DNA of 64,000 nt from the NCBI GenBank assembly GCA_964291335.2, contig OZ219749.1, positions 124,001-188,000 on the forward strand, read 5' to 3'. The stretch's first letter is position 1; each line of letters begins with the position of its first letter. The translations under genes and the position numbers were made by a program. This document shows positions 27,859 through 36,897 of the stretch, piece after piece. The notes beneath the pieces are model-generated. The model was not told the origin of the DNA and did not search any database. It was given only the letters and a program-made list of their open reading frames with translations. The DNA is from G964291335 sp964291335. Lineage in GTDB: Bacteria; Chloroflexota; Dehalococcoidia; Lucifugimonadales; UBA3495.

Positions 27859-30231
27859 ATGCTCACCCAAATCGATTTAACCCGCTCTTTGCCCCGCACT
27901 AACGGCAAGGTGGCCCTTTCAGGCCTGGCTGCCGCCGTGTCGGTTTACCGGGACGCTTACGGCATTCCCCATTTGCGGGCCGGCAGCCGGCAGGACGCCT
28001 TTTTCGCTCAGGGCTTCGTTACCGCTCAGGATCGGTTGTGGCAGATGGAATACGACCGGCGGCGGGGCAGCGGCCGCTGGGCCGAAGCAGTCGGAGTTAC
28101 GGCTTTGGCGCAGGACCGGCTGATGCGCCGCTTCCGCCTGACCGACAGCGCCCGGGCTGACTACCAGGCAGTCAACGAGGCCACCCGGCAGCTACTGGAC
28201 TCTTACGCCGCCGGAGTTAATGCCTGGATTGATACGGCCACTGCCGAGGGTACTCTGCCAATCGAGTACGCCATTACCGGCCTGACGCCGGAACCCTGGC
28301 TGCCCTGGGATGGGCTGGTAGTTTTCAAGGTGCGGCACATCTTCATGGGTGTCTTCGAGTCCAAGGTCTGGAAGGCGCAACTGGCGCGGGCCGTGGGGCC
28401 GGAGAAGGTGGCGGCCCTGGCGCCCGGCTACCCGCCGGGTCAGCTGCAAATTCTGCCGCCCGGCTCCCGCTACGCCGGCCCTTTGGACGATGGCCTGGCC
28501 GAGTTGAGCCGGGGTGCGGCAGCCCTCAACTGCCTGGCCGAGACCGACGTCGGCAGCAACAGCTGGGCGCTGGACGGCCGCCGCACGGCTGCCGGCAAGC
28601 CGCTGCTGGCCGGGGATTCCCACCGGGCGCTGGATACGCCCAACGTCTATTACCAGATTCACGTAGCCAGCCCGGATTTCGACGTGGTCGGGCTGGCTAT
28701 TCCCGGCGTGCCCGGCTTTCCCCATTTCGGCCACAACCAACGGGTGGCCTGGTGCATTACCCATACCAGCGCCGACTACCAGGATTTGTATATCGAGGAG
28801 TTTGACCGGGCCAATCCAGGGAATTACCGCGCCCCGGCCAACCGGCTTTCGGGCGATGCCGGCATAAACTGGCAGCCAGCCGATGCCCGTGAGGAGGTAA
28901 TAAAGGTTCGGAAGGCCGACGCTTGCGTCATTACTACCTGGGCAACCGAGCACGGGCCGGTCATCGCCGGCGGACCGCCGGCCGCCTATGGCCTGGCGCT
29001 TCGGTACACCGCAACCGACGGGGGCAAGGCCTGGCCCGATACTATTGCCGCGATGCTGTCGGCCAGGGACAGCCATCAGTTGGTCGAGGCTATGCGGGGC
29101 TGGGTTGACCCTTGCAATAATTTCCTTTTTGCTGATGTGGCAGGCAACATCGGGTATCTATGCCGGGGCGAAATACCGATTCGCTCCGTCCAGAATGCTC
29201 ACCTGCCGGCGCCCGGCTGGACCGGCGAGCATGAGTGGCAGGGCAACATACCCTTCGAGGAGCTGCCCCGCTCAATCAACCCGCCCGAAGGGTATCTGGT
29301 TACCGCCAACAACAAGCCGGTAGGCGATGACTACCCCTACTATATCTCTTCCGAGTTTACACCCGGGTTTCGCGCCGAGCGGGTTACCGCCGCCCTGCTG
29401 GCTCTGGATAAACCGGCCGCGGCGGATATGGCCCAGGTGCACCGGGAACGAATCTCCATACCGGCCCTGGCTTATGTTCAATACCTGAAGGCCCATCAAT
29501 CGGAGCTTTCCCTGCCCGATGCGGCCACCAGACAGGCTCTGGAACGGCTGCTGCGCTGGTCGGGGAGTATGGACGCCGACCGGGTGGAGCCGACGCTTTA
29601 CAGCGCCTTCCGCGACGCCCTGCTTTACCGCATCCTGCGCTGCCACCTGGGAGATGAACTGCTTAAAGTAGCGTGGGATCCGGCTAATCGGGGAACCGGG
29701 ATGTTCCAGGTTCGGGTTAAAACCCGGTTGATTGCCCTTTTTCAGCAGGACGACCGCACCCTGCTGCCGGAAGGGGAAACCTGGCCCTCGCTTATGTCAT
29801 CCGCCCTGTCCGATGGTGTGGCTGACCTGCGGAAGCGGCTGGGCGATGACCTTGAGCAGTGGCGTTGGGGAAGGCTGCACCGGGCCCGTCCCCGGCATAC
29901 CCTGTCCGCCGCCTTTCCCGAAATGGCCGATTTGCTGGACCCGCCGCCCATTCCCATGTCCGGCGACGGCGATACACCCCTGGCCGGCTCTTATTCCCCG
30001 GCGGACCCGGCGACCGTCGGCGGCCTGTCAGTGGTTCGCTATGTTTTTGACCTGGCCGACTGGGACAATTCCCGGTGGGCCGTCCCCCTGGGGGCATCGG
30101 GACACCCGGGCAGTCCCCACTACCACGACCAGTCGGAACTGTGGCGGCGAATTGATTTGGCGCCTATGGAATATGGCTGGGCGGGAATAATCGCCCGCAG
30201 CCGGACGCAGCAAACCCTGGAACCGGCCTGA
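27859..30231 (+). CDS. Penicillin acylase family (S45) Ntn hydrolase
   Basis: This is a 790-residue precursor of the S45 family, which hydrolyses amide bonds of beta-lactams, acyl-homoserine lactones or related N-acyl compounds. The alpha part shows VYRDAYGIPHLRAGS, FAQGFVTAQDRLWQME and RRRGSGRWAE. The autocatalytic cut is expected at G/SNSWALDG, where Ser becomes the N-terminal nucleophile of the beta chain. LAGDSHRALDTPN, GVPGFPHFGHN and TANNKPVGDDYPYYIS follow. Unlike many relatives it has no signal peptide, so it should be cytoplasmic. The ATG has AGAGGAA upstream. The true substrate cannot be read from sequence. Confidence 0.92.
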   Translation: MLTQIDLTRSLPRTNGKVALSGLAAAVSVYRDAYGIPHLRAGSRQDAFFAQGFVTAQDRLWQMEYDRRRGSGRWAEAVGVTALAQDRLMRRFRLTDSARADYQAVNEATRQLLDSYAAGVNAWIDTATAEGTLPIEYAITGLTPEPWLPWDGLVVFKVRHIFMGVFESKVWKAQLARAVGPEKVAALAPGYPPGQLQILPPGSRYAGPLDDGLAELSRGAAALNCLAETDVGSNSWALDGRRTAAGKPLLAGDSHRALDTPNVYYQIHVASPDFDVVGLAIPGVPGFPHFGHNQRVAWCITHTSADYQDLYIEEFDRANPGNYRAPANRLSGDAGINWQPADAREEVIKVRKADACVITTWATEHGPVIAGGPPAAYGLALRYTATDGGKAWPDTIAAMLSARDSHQLVEAMRGWVDPCNNFLFADVAGNIGYLCRGEIPIRSVQNAHLPAPGWTGEHEWQGNIPFEELPRSINPPEGYLVTANNKPVGDDYPYYISSEFTPGFRAERVTAALLALDKPAAADMAQVHRERISIPALAYVQYLKAHQSELSLPDAATRQALERLLRWSGSMDADRVEPTLYSAFRDALLYRILRCHLGDELLKVAWDPANRGTGMFQVRVKTRLIALFQQDDRTLLPEGETWPSLMSSALSDGVADLRKRLGDDLEQWRWGRLHRARPRHTLSAAFPEMADLLDPPPIPMSGDGDTPLAGSYSPADPATVGGLSVVRYVFDLADWDNSRWAVPLGASGHPGSPHYHDQSELWRRIDLAPMEYGWAGIIARSRTQQTLEPA

Positions 30232-30258
30232 CCGGGAGGCAGTTGACGCAAAACCGGG

Positions 30259-30537
30259 ATGAGTGAAGTAATGAATATATTTCAGTGGTATCAGCGAGCC
30301 TGCGCCCGGGTAGAGCAATTTCTTCCCGAACTGGATGAAGAACTGGCCGTTGACGTGGATGAGACGTCGGTAACCCCCTATGACGGCAGCGACGAGTTCG
30401 CCACCTTTGTTCTGCTTTTTTCTCACCCGACCAACCCCAACCTGAACTGGACTATGTCGGTAAAGCCCGATGCGGATTTCATTGAGCATGAACTGGAAGG
30501 GGTAGTCCGGCGGATTTACCTTGAACGGGTAGAGTAG
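30259..30537 (+). CDS. Small hypothetical protein
   Basis: This is a 92-residue acidic protein (MNIFQWYQRACARVEQFLPE start, VDETSVTPYDGSDEF, FSHPTNPNLNWTMSVKPDAD). No family is recognised and there is no signal peptide or membrane helix. It begins 28 bp after the penicillin acylase stop, so it may be co-transcribed. The ATG at 30259 has only a weak SD; a second ATG four codons later is possible. It is called because the composition looks coding and the frame is collinear with the operon. Confidence 0.5.
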   Translation: MSEVMNIFQWYQRACARVEQFLPELDEELAVDVDETSVTPYDGSDEFATFVLLFSHPTNPNLNWTMSVKPDADFIEHELEGVVRRIYLERVE

Positions 30538-30568
30538 GCCGAGGCCAGCGCAGTATCGGCGCCGCCGG

Positions 30569-31189
30569 TCAGTTGCCGCAGCCGGCCAGCCGTGCCCTAA
30601 TCCTGCTGGCGGCCAGCAGCGCAAAACCGGCATAGAGGTAGCCGCCGATAACGTCGCTGGGCCAATGGACGCCCAGATACACCCTGGAGGCCCCCACCAG
30701 GGCAATCAGCAGGGCCAGGACAGCGCACAACCCGCCCCGCAGCCAGGGGTTGCCCACCCGCAGCCAGACCAGGTAAATCAGTATGCCGGCCAGCAGCATG
30801 GCAAAGGCGGCGTGGCCGCTGGGGAAGGCCATGGTTTGCGGAGCCGGGTCAACCAGGGCGTACTCCGGACGGGGGCGGCCCACCAGCAGCTTCAGCGCCG
30901 GCGTCAGAGCGGACGGCAAAACGCCCAGGCCCAGAAACAGGGCGTCGTACCGCCGCCCGGTCAGCAGCAACCCGACCACCGCAGCCAACGTCAGAGCCAC
31001 CGCGGCCGGCATCCAGCCCAGGTAAGTTACCCACCGAAACATGGCTGTCAGCGCCGGGCTTTGCCGTTCCTGTACCGCCAGCAGCAGCGCCGCATCGCCG
31101 GGCCATACCGGGAACAGCCAGGCTGAAGCAAAGGCGGCCAGGGTCAGCAGCCCAGTTCCGACCAGCAGATAATCCCGGTACAACGACAT
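30569..31189 (-). CDS. PAP2-family membrane phosphatase
   Basis: This 206-residue integral membrane phosphatase has all three motifs of the superfamily: KLLVGRPRPE, FPSGHAAF with the catalytic His, and SRVYLGVHWPSDVIGG. About six hydrophobic helices are present, including a first one near residues 10-28. Members dephosphorylate lipid phosphates such as undecaprenyl diphosphate, phosphatidic acid or phosphatidylglycerophosphate. It is oriented against the small hypothetical gene and divergent from rplI. No further functional context is available. Confidence 0.9.
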   Translation of the reverse strand: MSLYRDYLLVGTGLLTLAAFASAWLFPVWPGDAALLLAVQERQSPALTAMFRWVTYLGWMPAAVALTLAAVVGLLLTGRRYDALFLGLGVLPSALTPALKLLVGRPRPEYALVDPAPQTMAFPSGHAAFAMLLAGILIYLVWLRVGNPWLRGGLCAVLALLIALVGASRVYLGVHWPSDVIGGYLYAGFALLAASRIRARLAGCGN

Positions 31190-31392
31190 CCCGTTTGCTT
31201 ACTCCTGCGCCCTTCAGCTCGCCGTCATCCGGCCCGGCCGTCCGACAAGTTATGGCTTCGCCGGCCTTTGCCAAACTGCGGCCCGGCTCAGAAAACGCTC
31301 CTTACATTGAGCCAGCCTTGCGCCGGGTCAACCGCTTCAGCAAGTCTTAAAGCCCTGACCGTTTCGCCTTTCGGGTTGGCGCTCCCTTAAGG

Positions 31393-31398
31393 TATAAT
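31393..31398 (+). promoter_or_regulatory. -10 element of the rplI-dnaB operon
   Basis: TATAAT lies 49 bp before the rplI ATG, giving a leader of about 40 nt. There is no convincing -35 at the usual distance. The leader carries AAGGGAAAGGAAAG, a purine-rich SD region. Confidence 0.45.
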
Positions 31399-31446
31399 GA
31401 CAAACAATACACCGGTAATTGATTAAGGGAAAGGAAAGCAACAACT

Positions 31447-31896
31447 ATGCAGGTCATTTTTCTGCAGGACGTACCGAACCAGGCCCACGCCGGAGAGATT
31501 AAACCGGTGGCCGATGGCTATGCCAGGAATTACCTGATTCCCAAGGGGTTGGCCGAAGTGGTTACCCCGGAAATCCTCAAGCGGGCCCACAAGATTAAGG
31601 TTGCCGGCGACCGGCAGCGGGCGCGGGAAACGGAAGTTATGGAGGAACTGGCCCAGCTGCTGGATAATACTACAGTCACCGTGGCCGCACGGGTTACCCC
31701 CACCGGCCGTTACTATGGCGCCATCACCGACGCCCGCATCGCCGAAGAGTTGTCTGCCAGTCTGGGGCGGGAAATTGACCGCCGCCTGGTTTCAACCATT
31801 GAACCCATTCGAGAGCCGGGCGAATATGAAGCCGTGCTGCGCCTTTCGGCGGACATTCAGGCCACCGTCAACATAGTAGCCGAGCCTGAAGTGTAA
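31447..31896 (+). CDS. rplI: 50S ribosomal protein L9
   Basis: L9 has 149 residues and two domains joined by a long helix. The N-terminal domain shows MQVIFLQDVPNQAHAGEIKP and VADGYARNYLIPKGLAE. The C-terminal domain shows TVAARVTPTGRYYGAITDAR. Here the first residue pattern QDV-NQAHAGE replaces the common VxxLGxxGD, typical of a divergent lineage. It precedes dnaB by three bases, so translation is probably coupled. Linkage of rplI with dnaB is widespread. Confidence 0.95.
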   Translation: MQVIFLQDVPNQAHAGEIKPVADGYARNYLIPKGLAEVVTPEILKRAHKIKVAGDRQRARETEVMEELAQLLDNTTVTVAARVTPTGRYYGAITDARIAEELSASLGREIDRRLVSTIEPIREPGEYEAVLRLSADIQATVNIVAEPEV

Positions 31897-31899
31897 CAA

Positions 31900-33270
31900 A
31901 TGTACGCAGAACAACTGCTTCCCCACGACATCGAGGCGGAGGAGGCGGTTATCGGAGCGCTTCTGATTGACAGCGACTCCTTTCTGCACGTCTCCCACCT
32001 CATCAAGGCCGACGACTTCTACCGGGAAAGCAATCGGCTGTGTTTTGTCGCCTGCGCCGACCTGTTCCAGCGCAACGAGGCCATTGACCAGGTTACCCTG
32101 GCCAGAGAGTTGCACCGTACCGAGCGGCTGGACAGCGTAGGCGGTATGGCTTACCTGAGCCACCTGGTTTCAGTTACGCCCACCTCAACCCACGCCGAAT
32201 ACTACGCCCGGCTGATTTCCCGAACGTCGGTAATGCGCCGGCTGATTAACGCTGCAAACCAGATATCCTCTTTGGGCTACGCCGACACGGCCGATGTGGA
32301 AACCACCTTGCGCCAGGCCGAGGATGTGCTTTACCGGGTACGCAGCGACCGGTCTGAGCAGGGTTTTATCTCCTTGCGGCAGATTTATGACCAGTTTCTG
32401 GAAGAGCGGGCCGCCATTGACGCTCCGCTGGAAGATACCGCCCCGGTAATGACCGGGTTCAATGACCTGGATGAGCTGTTGGGCGGTATGCAGCGTTCCG
32501 ATATGCTGATTCTGGGGGCCCGTCCCGGCCTGGGCAAGAGCGCCCTGGCGGTAAACGTGTCCTTAACCGCCGCCCGGAACGGCGCCACCGTGGGCATCTT
32601 CAGCCTGGAGATGAGCCGGGAGCAGCTGGCCCTGCGCATTCTGGCCGGCGATGCCGAAGTGGACGCCCACCGCCTGCGCCTGGGCCTTAACACTGCCGCC
32701 GAGGAGCAGCGCATCATCGACTCCATCGGCAACCTGTCGGAACTGCCGGTGTATATTGACGATACCCCCTTTCAGGGCATCATCGAGATGCGCAGCAAGG
32801 CCCGCCGCCTCGCCTTAAGCCCCGACGGGCTGGACTTGCTGGTAGTAGATTACCTGCAACTGGTCCAGGGACAGCAGCGAGCCCGGGGCGGCGAGAACCG
32901 GGTGCAGGAAATCAGCGAAATTTCCCGCTCCATCAAGGGCATGGCCCGGGATTTGCGCATTCCGGTCATCACCTGCTCTCAGTTGAGCCGGGTGGTGGAA
33001 GGCCGACCCGGCCATCGGCCCCTGCTGTCCGACCTGCGGGACAGTGGCAGCATTGAGCAGGACGCCGATATTGTAATGTTCATCTACCGGGAGGATGTGT
33101 ATTACACTGAGGAGGAATGGGAACAGCATTTTCCCGACCGGCCTTACCCGCGCAACGTTGCCGAAATTATCGTGGCCAAACACCGCCACGGACCTACCGG
33201 CAGCGTAAAGCTGCGCTTCCGGAGCAACCTGGTGCGCTTCGATTCGCTGAGCTGGGACCAGGAGTATTAG
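31900..33270 (+). CDS. dnaB: Replicative DNA helicase DnaB
   Basis: This 456-residue hexameric 5'-3' helicase of the replication fork has an N-terminal helical domain (LPHDIEAEEAVIGALLIDSD, the primase contact surface). The RecA-like core has Walker A GARPGLGKSALAV near residue 206, FSLEMSREQLALRIL, DLLVVDYLQLVQG as Walker B and TCSQLSRVVE. The arginine segment LRDSGSIEQDADIVMFIYRE completes the DnaB signature. No intein is present. The gene is followed after three bases by the DnaD-like gene and then the tandem AAA+ loader, forming a replication initiation operon. Confidence 0.97.
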   Translation: MYAEQLLPHDIEAEEAVIGALLIDSDSFLHVSHLIKADDFYRESNRLCFVACADLFQRNEAIDQVTLARELHRTERLDSVGGMAYLSHLVSVTPTSTHAEYYARLISRTSVMRRLINAANQISSLGYADTADVETTLRQAEDVLYRVRSDRSEQGFISLRQIYDQFLEERAAIDAPLEDTAPVMTGFNDLDELLGGMQRSDMLILGARPGLGKSALAVNVSLTAARNGATVGIFSLEMSREQLALRILAGDAEVDAHRLRLGLNTAAEEQRIIDSIGNLSELPVYIDDTPFQGIIEMRSKARRLALSPDGLDLLVVDYLQLVQGQQRARGGENRVQEISEISRSIKGMARDLRIPVITCSQLSRVVEGRPGHRPLLSDLRDSGSIEQDADIVMFIYREDVYYTEEEWEQHFPDRPYPRNVAEIIVAKHRHGPTGSVKLRFRSNLVRFDSLSWDQEY

Positions 33271-33273
33271 ACT

Positions 33274-34092
33274 ATGCCCTTCACCGGCTTTCCCCAAAAC
33301 GTGCGGCATACTCCCACGCCCGACCCTTTGTTCAATAACCTGCTGGCGGAAATCGAGGACCTGGGCGAGCTGAAGGTTACGCTGCGGGCAGTTTGGCTGC
33401 TGGCGCAAAAGCGGGGCGCCTTCCAGTCCTTGACCGAAGCCGAACTCTGCCATGACCCAACGCTGCGCCTGGCCCTGAAGTCGCTGGGGGGCAACCCTCG
33501 GGAGCGTATAAGCCGGGCCCTGGCCCAGGCAGTCGCCCGGCAGACCTTGCTGCGCGCGGAACCGGCGAATAAATCCGAACCCGCCTGCTACCGGCTTAAT
33601 ACCGCGGCCAACCGCCGGGAATTGGCCCGCCGCCGGGACGGGGCAGCGCCCCAGGCCGGTCAGAACGGCCGGGGACTATACCCGGTAGTGTCTGACGAAG
33701 CAATGGAACCGCCGGCCGGGGAGCGGCCCAATATATATACCTTGTACGAGGATAATATCGGCTCCATCGGCGTGGTGCTGGCCGAAGAGCTGCGGGACGC
33801 CGAGGAGAGTTACCCGTGGCCCTGGATTACCGCAGCTTTCCGCATTGCCATTGTAGAAAACAAGCGGAGTTGGCGTTACATCTGCGCCATTCTGCGGCGG
33901 TGGGCCGCCGAGGGGCGTCACGAATCGGGCAACGCTTTCGACGACCGGCCAACAACGCATCCGGGCGTGGGAGTAAAGGCCGGCGCTGTCCTTTGGCCGG
34001 AGGAAAGGAGACGGGAAGAAGATGGAAAGCCTGGGAGACATACTCCGACGGATAACCGCCGGCAATTCCCGGAGGACTACTTGCGCCGATGA
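33274..34092 (+). CDS. DnaD-domain primosome protein
   Basis: This 272-residue protein has a DnaD-like C-terminal domain. After an N-terminal winged-helix-like part (LGELKVTLRAVWLLAQKRG, TEAELCHDPTLRLALKSLGG) and a variable linker comes NIYTLYEDNIGSIGVVLAEE. It is followed by YPWPWITAAFRIAIVENK and RSWRYICAILRRWAAEG, matching the DnaD/phage-type domain that helps load DnaB on DNA in Firmicutes. The position between dnaB and a DnaC-like loader agrees with this. Its 3' end overlaps the next gene by 71 bp in a different frame, an unusually long overlap. The tail after residue 220 is polar and probably disordered. Confidence 0.8.
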   Translation: MPFTGFPQNVRHTPTPDPLFNNLLAEIEDLGELKVTLRAVWLLAQKRGAFQSLTEAELCHDPTLRLALKSLGGNPRERISRALAQAVARQTLLRAEPANKSEPACYRLNTAANRRELARRRDGAAPQAGQNGRGLYPVVSDEAMEPPAGERPNIYTLYEDNIGSIGVVLAEELRDAEESYPWPWITAAFRIAIVENKRSWRYICAILRRWAAEGRHESGNAFDDRPTTHPGVGVKAGAVLWPEERRREEDGKPGRHTPTDNRRQFPEDYLRR

Positions 34093-35410
34093 GCTGACTC
34101 TGGACGGCCGGGCAGCCGGGGAACCGGAAGCCCCCGATTGCCCGGTGTGCCACGGCGCCGGCTGGGTCAGCAAACGGGCCCCGGTGGGGCACCCTGACTT
34201 TGGGCAGGCCTTCCCTTGCCGCTGCCAGCGGCTGAAAGACCCGGCCAGCAAGTCGGACGCCCTGCGCCGCTACAGCAACCTGGGCGCCTTAAGCCGAATT
34301 ACCCTGGACAATACTCTGCCCGCCGGCCCTTTGCCCGACCCGGTCAGCCGGCGAATGTTCGGCGAAGCGCTGGACGCAGTAGCCGCCTTCGCCGAAAACC
34401 CGGCCGGCTGGCTGGTGCTGACCGGACCCAGCGGCAGCGGTAAAACCCATTTGGCGGTCGCCACCGCCAACCGCTGCATCGAGCTGGGTTTTACTACCTA
34501 CTTCATCGTGGCCGCTGACCTGCTGGATCATTTGCGGGCCACCTATGCCCCGGATAACGAGTTGTCTTACGACCAGCTTTTCGAGCAGGTGCGCAATGTG
34601 CCGGTGCTGGCGCTGGACGACTTGACTGCCCAGGCCACTACGCCCTGGGCCCGGGAGAAGCTGTTCCAAATCATCAGCCACCGCTTTAACTCCGCCCTGC
34701 CCACCATCATTACCGTGCGCGGGCCGCTGAATCGGCTGGATGAGGCCCTGCGCACCCGCATGGAGTCCTTTGACGGCTTCTCGCGAATCCTGCGGCTGGG
34801 GGAACACAATACCCGGCTGGCCCGGCGGATTGGCAGTGTGCCGGAGGCCATGAAGCAAGGGATGACCTTTGCCGCTTTTGATAGTTGGGGCAGCCCCAAG
34901 GCTGGCAGCAGCGAGCGCGAGTCGCTGGGGCGGGCCAAAAAGGCCGCCGAAGATTTCGCCGCCGCCCCCCAGGGCTGGCTGCTGCTGACCGGCCCCCGAG
35001 GCTGCGGCAAGACGCACCTGGCGGTAGCCATTGCCGGGGAAAGTGAAGCCCAGGGGCGCCCAACCTTTTATGCCTTTGTCCCTTCCCTGATGGACCATTT
35101 GCGGGCCACCTTCAGCCCGGACAGCCCGATCGGATACGACGAGTTGTTTGAGCAGGTCAAAACGTCGCCCATGCTGATTATTGACGACCTGGGGACGGAG
35201 AGCAGCACCCCCTGGGCCGATGAGAAGCTGTACCAGATTGTGGTTTACCGCTACGACGCCGGCTTGCCCACAGTCATTACCTCGGTATTCGACGTGGCGG
35301 AACTGGATAAAATGAAGCCCCGCATCGGCTCCCGCCTGTTAGATGGAAGCATGGTGGACTGGCAGCCCATCAGCGCGCCCAATTACCGGGACCAGCGGCG
35401 GACTGTTTAG
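34022..35410 (+). CDS. DnaC/IstB-like helicase loader with two AAA+ modules
   Basis: This 462-residue protein starts with a four-Cys zinc-binding stretch (CPVCHGAGWVSKR, then FPCRCQR near residues 40-70). Two AAA+ ATPase modules of DnaC type follow. Module 1 has TGPSGSGKTHLAVATANRC near 135, DLLDHLRATYAPDNELSYDQ, LALDDLTAQATTPWARE and PTIITVRGP. Module 2 has TGPRGCGKTHLAVAIAGES near 323, SLMDHLRATFSPDSPIGYDE, LIIDDLGTESSTPWADE and SRLLDGSMVDW. The two are clearly an internal duplication. Normal loaders have one module in 230-330 residues. GGAG lies before the ATG. It presumably loads DnaB, encoded two genes upstream. Confidence 0.9.
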   Translation: MESLGDILRRITAGNSRRTTCADELTLDGRAAGEPEAPDCPVCHGAGWVSKRAPVGHPDFGQAFPCRCQRLKDPASKSDALRRYSNLGALSRITLDNTLPAGPLPDPVSRRMFGEALDAVAAFAENPAGWLVLTGPSGSGKTHLAVATANRCIELGFTTYFIVAADLLDHLRATYAPDNELSYDQLFEQVRNVPVLALDDLTAQATTPWAREKLFQIISHRFNSALPTIITVRGPLNRLDEALRTRMESFDGFSRILRLGEHNTRLARRIGSVPEAMKQGMTFAAFDSWGSPKAGSSERESLGRAKKAAEDFAAAPQGWLLLTGPRGCGKTHLAVAIAGESEAQGRPTFYAFVPSLMDHLRATFSPDSPIGYDELFEQVKTSPMLIIDDLGTESSTPWADEKLYQIVVYRYDAGLPTVITSVFDVAELDKMKPRIGSRLLDGSMVDWQPISAPNYRDQRRTV

Positions 35411-35527
35411 GGGAGCGCCGACGCCCAAAGCAGTCGCGCCCGGGGTTCCGGGCAACCGGTCAGGCGGTTCGGGGTAGTCTGTCCAGCCGGCGCATACGAT
35501 TGTCCTGGCGCAACCTCTGGCCGCCTT

Positions 35528-36565
35528 TTACAGCGGCAGGGGCACCGCCTGGCCGGTTTGAGCGCTGCGGGTTACCGCCTCGGTGAACTCCATGTAGTGC
35601 AGGCCCACGTCGAAGGGGGTGCGAGTAACCGGTTCCAACCCCCGTATAGCGCTGATGAACTCCTCTTCCACCCGCCAGGCATACTGACCTTCAGGGGGGT
35701 TGGGTATTTCGGACAGCCGGGCGTCGCCCCGCTGTCCGCCCCAGACATTGAGGTTCGCATCCAGATGGATGGTTCCCTGGCTGCCGTAAAGCCAGGCTTC
35801 AGCGCCGGGAGCCAGGCCGGTTACCGCGCTTACCCGCATATGCCCCTGGGCGCCGTTGGCAAACTCCAGCAGAATGTCCACGTGGTCGGGAATGGTAACC
35901 GCTTGCAGGGCGCCGTCTTCATCCATACGGCCTGGCACATTAACCTTGCCCATGGCCATTACCCGGACCGCCGGACCGGTCCAGCGAAGCATGCACTCGT
36001 ACCAAATGCCCATGTTCATAATGTTATAACCGCTGAAAGTACGATTATGGCGCCAGTGCAGGGCCGCTCCGGCATCGACAAATGCCCCGGTCAGCGCCTG
36101 GACTTCCACCGCCAGCAGTTCGCCCAGGTAGCCTTCGGCCACCAGCCGCTGCAACAGGTTATCCACCTTGAAAGTGGAAGGCCCCGGCACAATCTGGGTT
36201 ACCAGCTCCGGGTGGTTTCGCGAGGCTTCCAGCATCTCCCGCGCTTCCGGTGCGTTAGCGGCCATACGGGCCTCGGTCAATACGTGCTTGCCTTGCTCCA
36301 GGGCGGCCAGGGTCAGGGTCCGGTGCATATAAGGCCAGGTGCCGATGCAGACGGCATCAATGGAAGGGTCATCGAGCAGGTCGCGCCAGTTATCATAAAC
36401 GGCAGGAATATCGCAGGAATCGGCTACCCGCTGGCCCGATTCCCGGCTGCGGTTGGCTACGGCGGCCAGCTCTACCCCCGCCACCTGCCGAAACCCCGGA
36501 ATGTGCCGGTCGCGGGTGTTGCGGCCCGCCCCGATAAGGCCCAATCGAATTATGTCATTCGCCAC
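35528..36565 (-). CDS. Gfo/Idh/MocA family oxidoreductase
   Basis: This 345-residue NAD(P)-dependent oxidoreductase has the N-terminal Rossmann motif GLIGAGRNTRDRHIPGF, then VAAVANRSRESGQRVA, DAVCIGTWPYMH and LEQGKHVLTEARMA, where the usual EKP lysine motif is TEA-R. The catalytic Lys of EKP is therefore missing. The C-terminal sheet domain shows HWRHNRTFSGYNIMNMGIWY and GAEAWLYGSQGTIHLDANLN. Members act on sugars and inositols. The ATG has GAGG upstream. It is a monocistronic gene with no sugar-pathway neighbour, so the substrate is unknown and the loss of the Lys may mean altered chemistry. Confidence 0.87.
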   Translation of the reverse strand: MANDIIRLGLIGAGRNTRDRHIPGFRQVAGVELAAVANRSRESGQRVADSCDIPAVYDNWRDLLDDPSIDAVCIGTWPYMHRTLTLAALEQGKHVLTEARMAANAPEAREMLEASRNHPELVTQIVPGPSTFKVDNLLQRLVAEGYLGELLAVEVQALTGAFVDAGAALHWRHNRTFSGYNIMNMGIWYECMLRWTGPAVRVMAMGKVNVPGRMDEDGALQAVTIPDHVDILLEFANGAQGHMRVSAVTGLAPGAEAWLYGSQGTIHLDANLNVWGGQRGDARLSEIPNPPEGQYAWRVEEEFISAIRGLEPVTRTPFDVGLHYMEFTEAVTRSAQTGQAVPLPL

Positions 36566-36897
36566 GGAAAACCTCCTCTTAAACGGTCAGCCAGGGCTGC
36601 TGCGTCGGCCCCGATTATAGGCCAGCCCGAAAGCATAGTCCAGAAAGGCCCGGCGGGCGCTGCCGGCGCGCCCCGGCGGAATTGCCCGGCTATGGCCCGG
36701 CCGAATATACTATAGCAAAGGGAAAATTGAGCAAAGGGAAAATTGGCTAACCTTTGCCGGCAATGCGGCAACCCGCTGCAAAGTTGCCGGCCGGTTCACC
36801 TTGCGTTTCCGGGGCGCAGCGCAGCCGGACGGTGAAAACCGGGTTGAATATTCTTAAGCCTTGCTGAAAAGTCGGGCGGCAGGCAGTTAATTCAGGG
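36566..36897. other. Intergenic region with a 16-bp tandem repeat
   Basis: This 332-bp divergent gap contains two perfect copies of AGCAAAGGGAAAATTG (36714-36729, 36730-36745). Its middle is AT-richer (36705-36745), a likely promoter zone for the oxidoreductase. No gene was seen. Confidence 0.5.
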
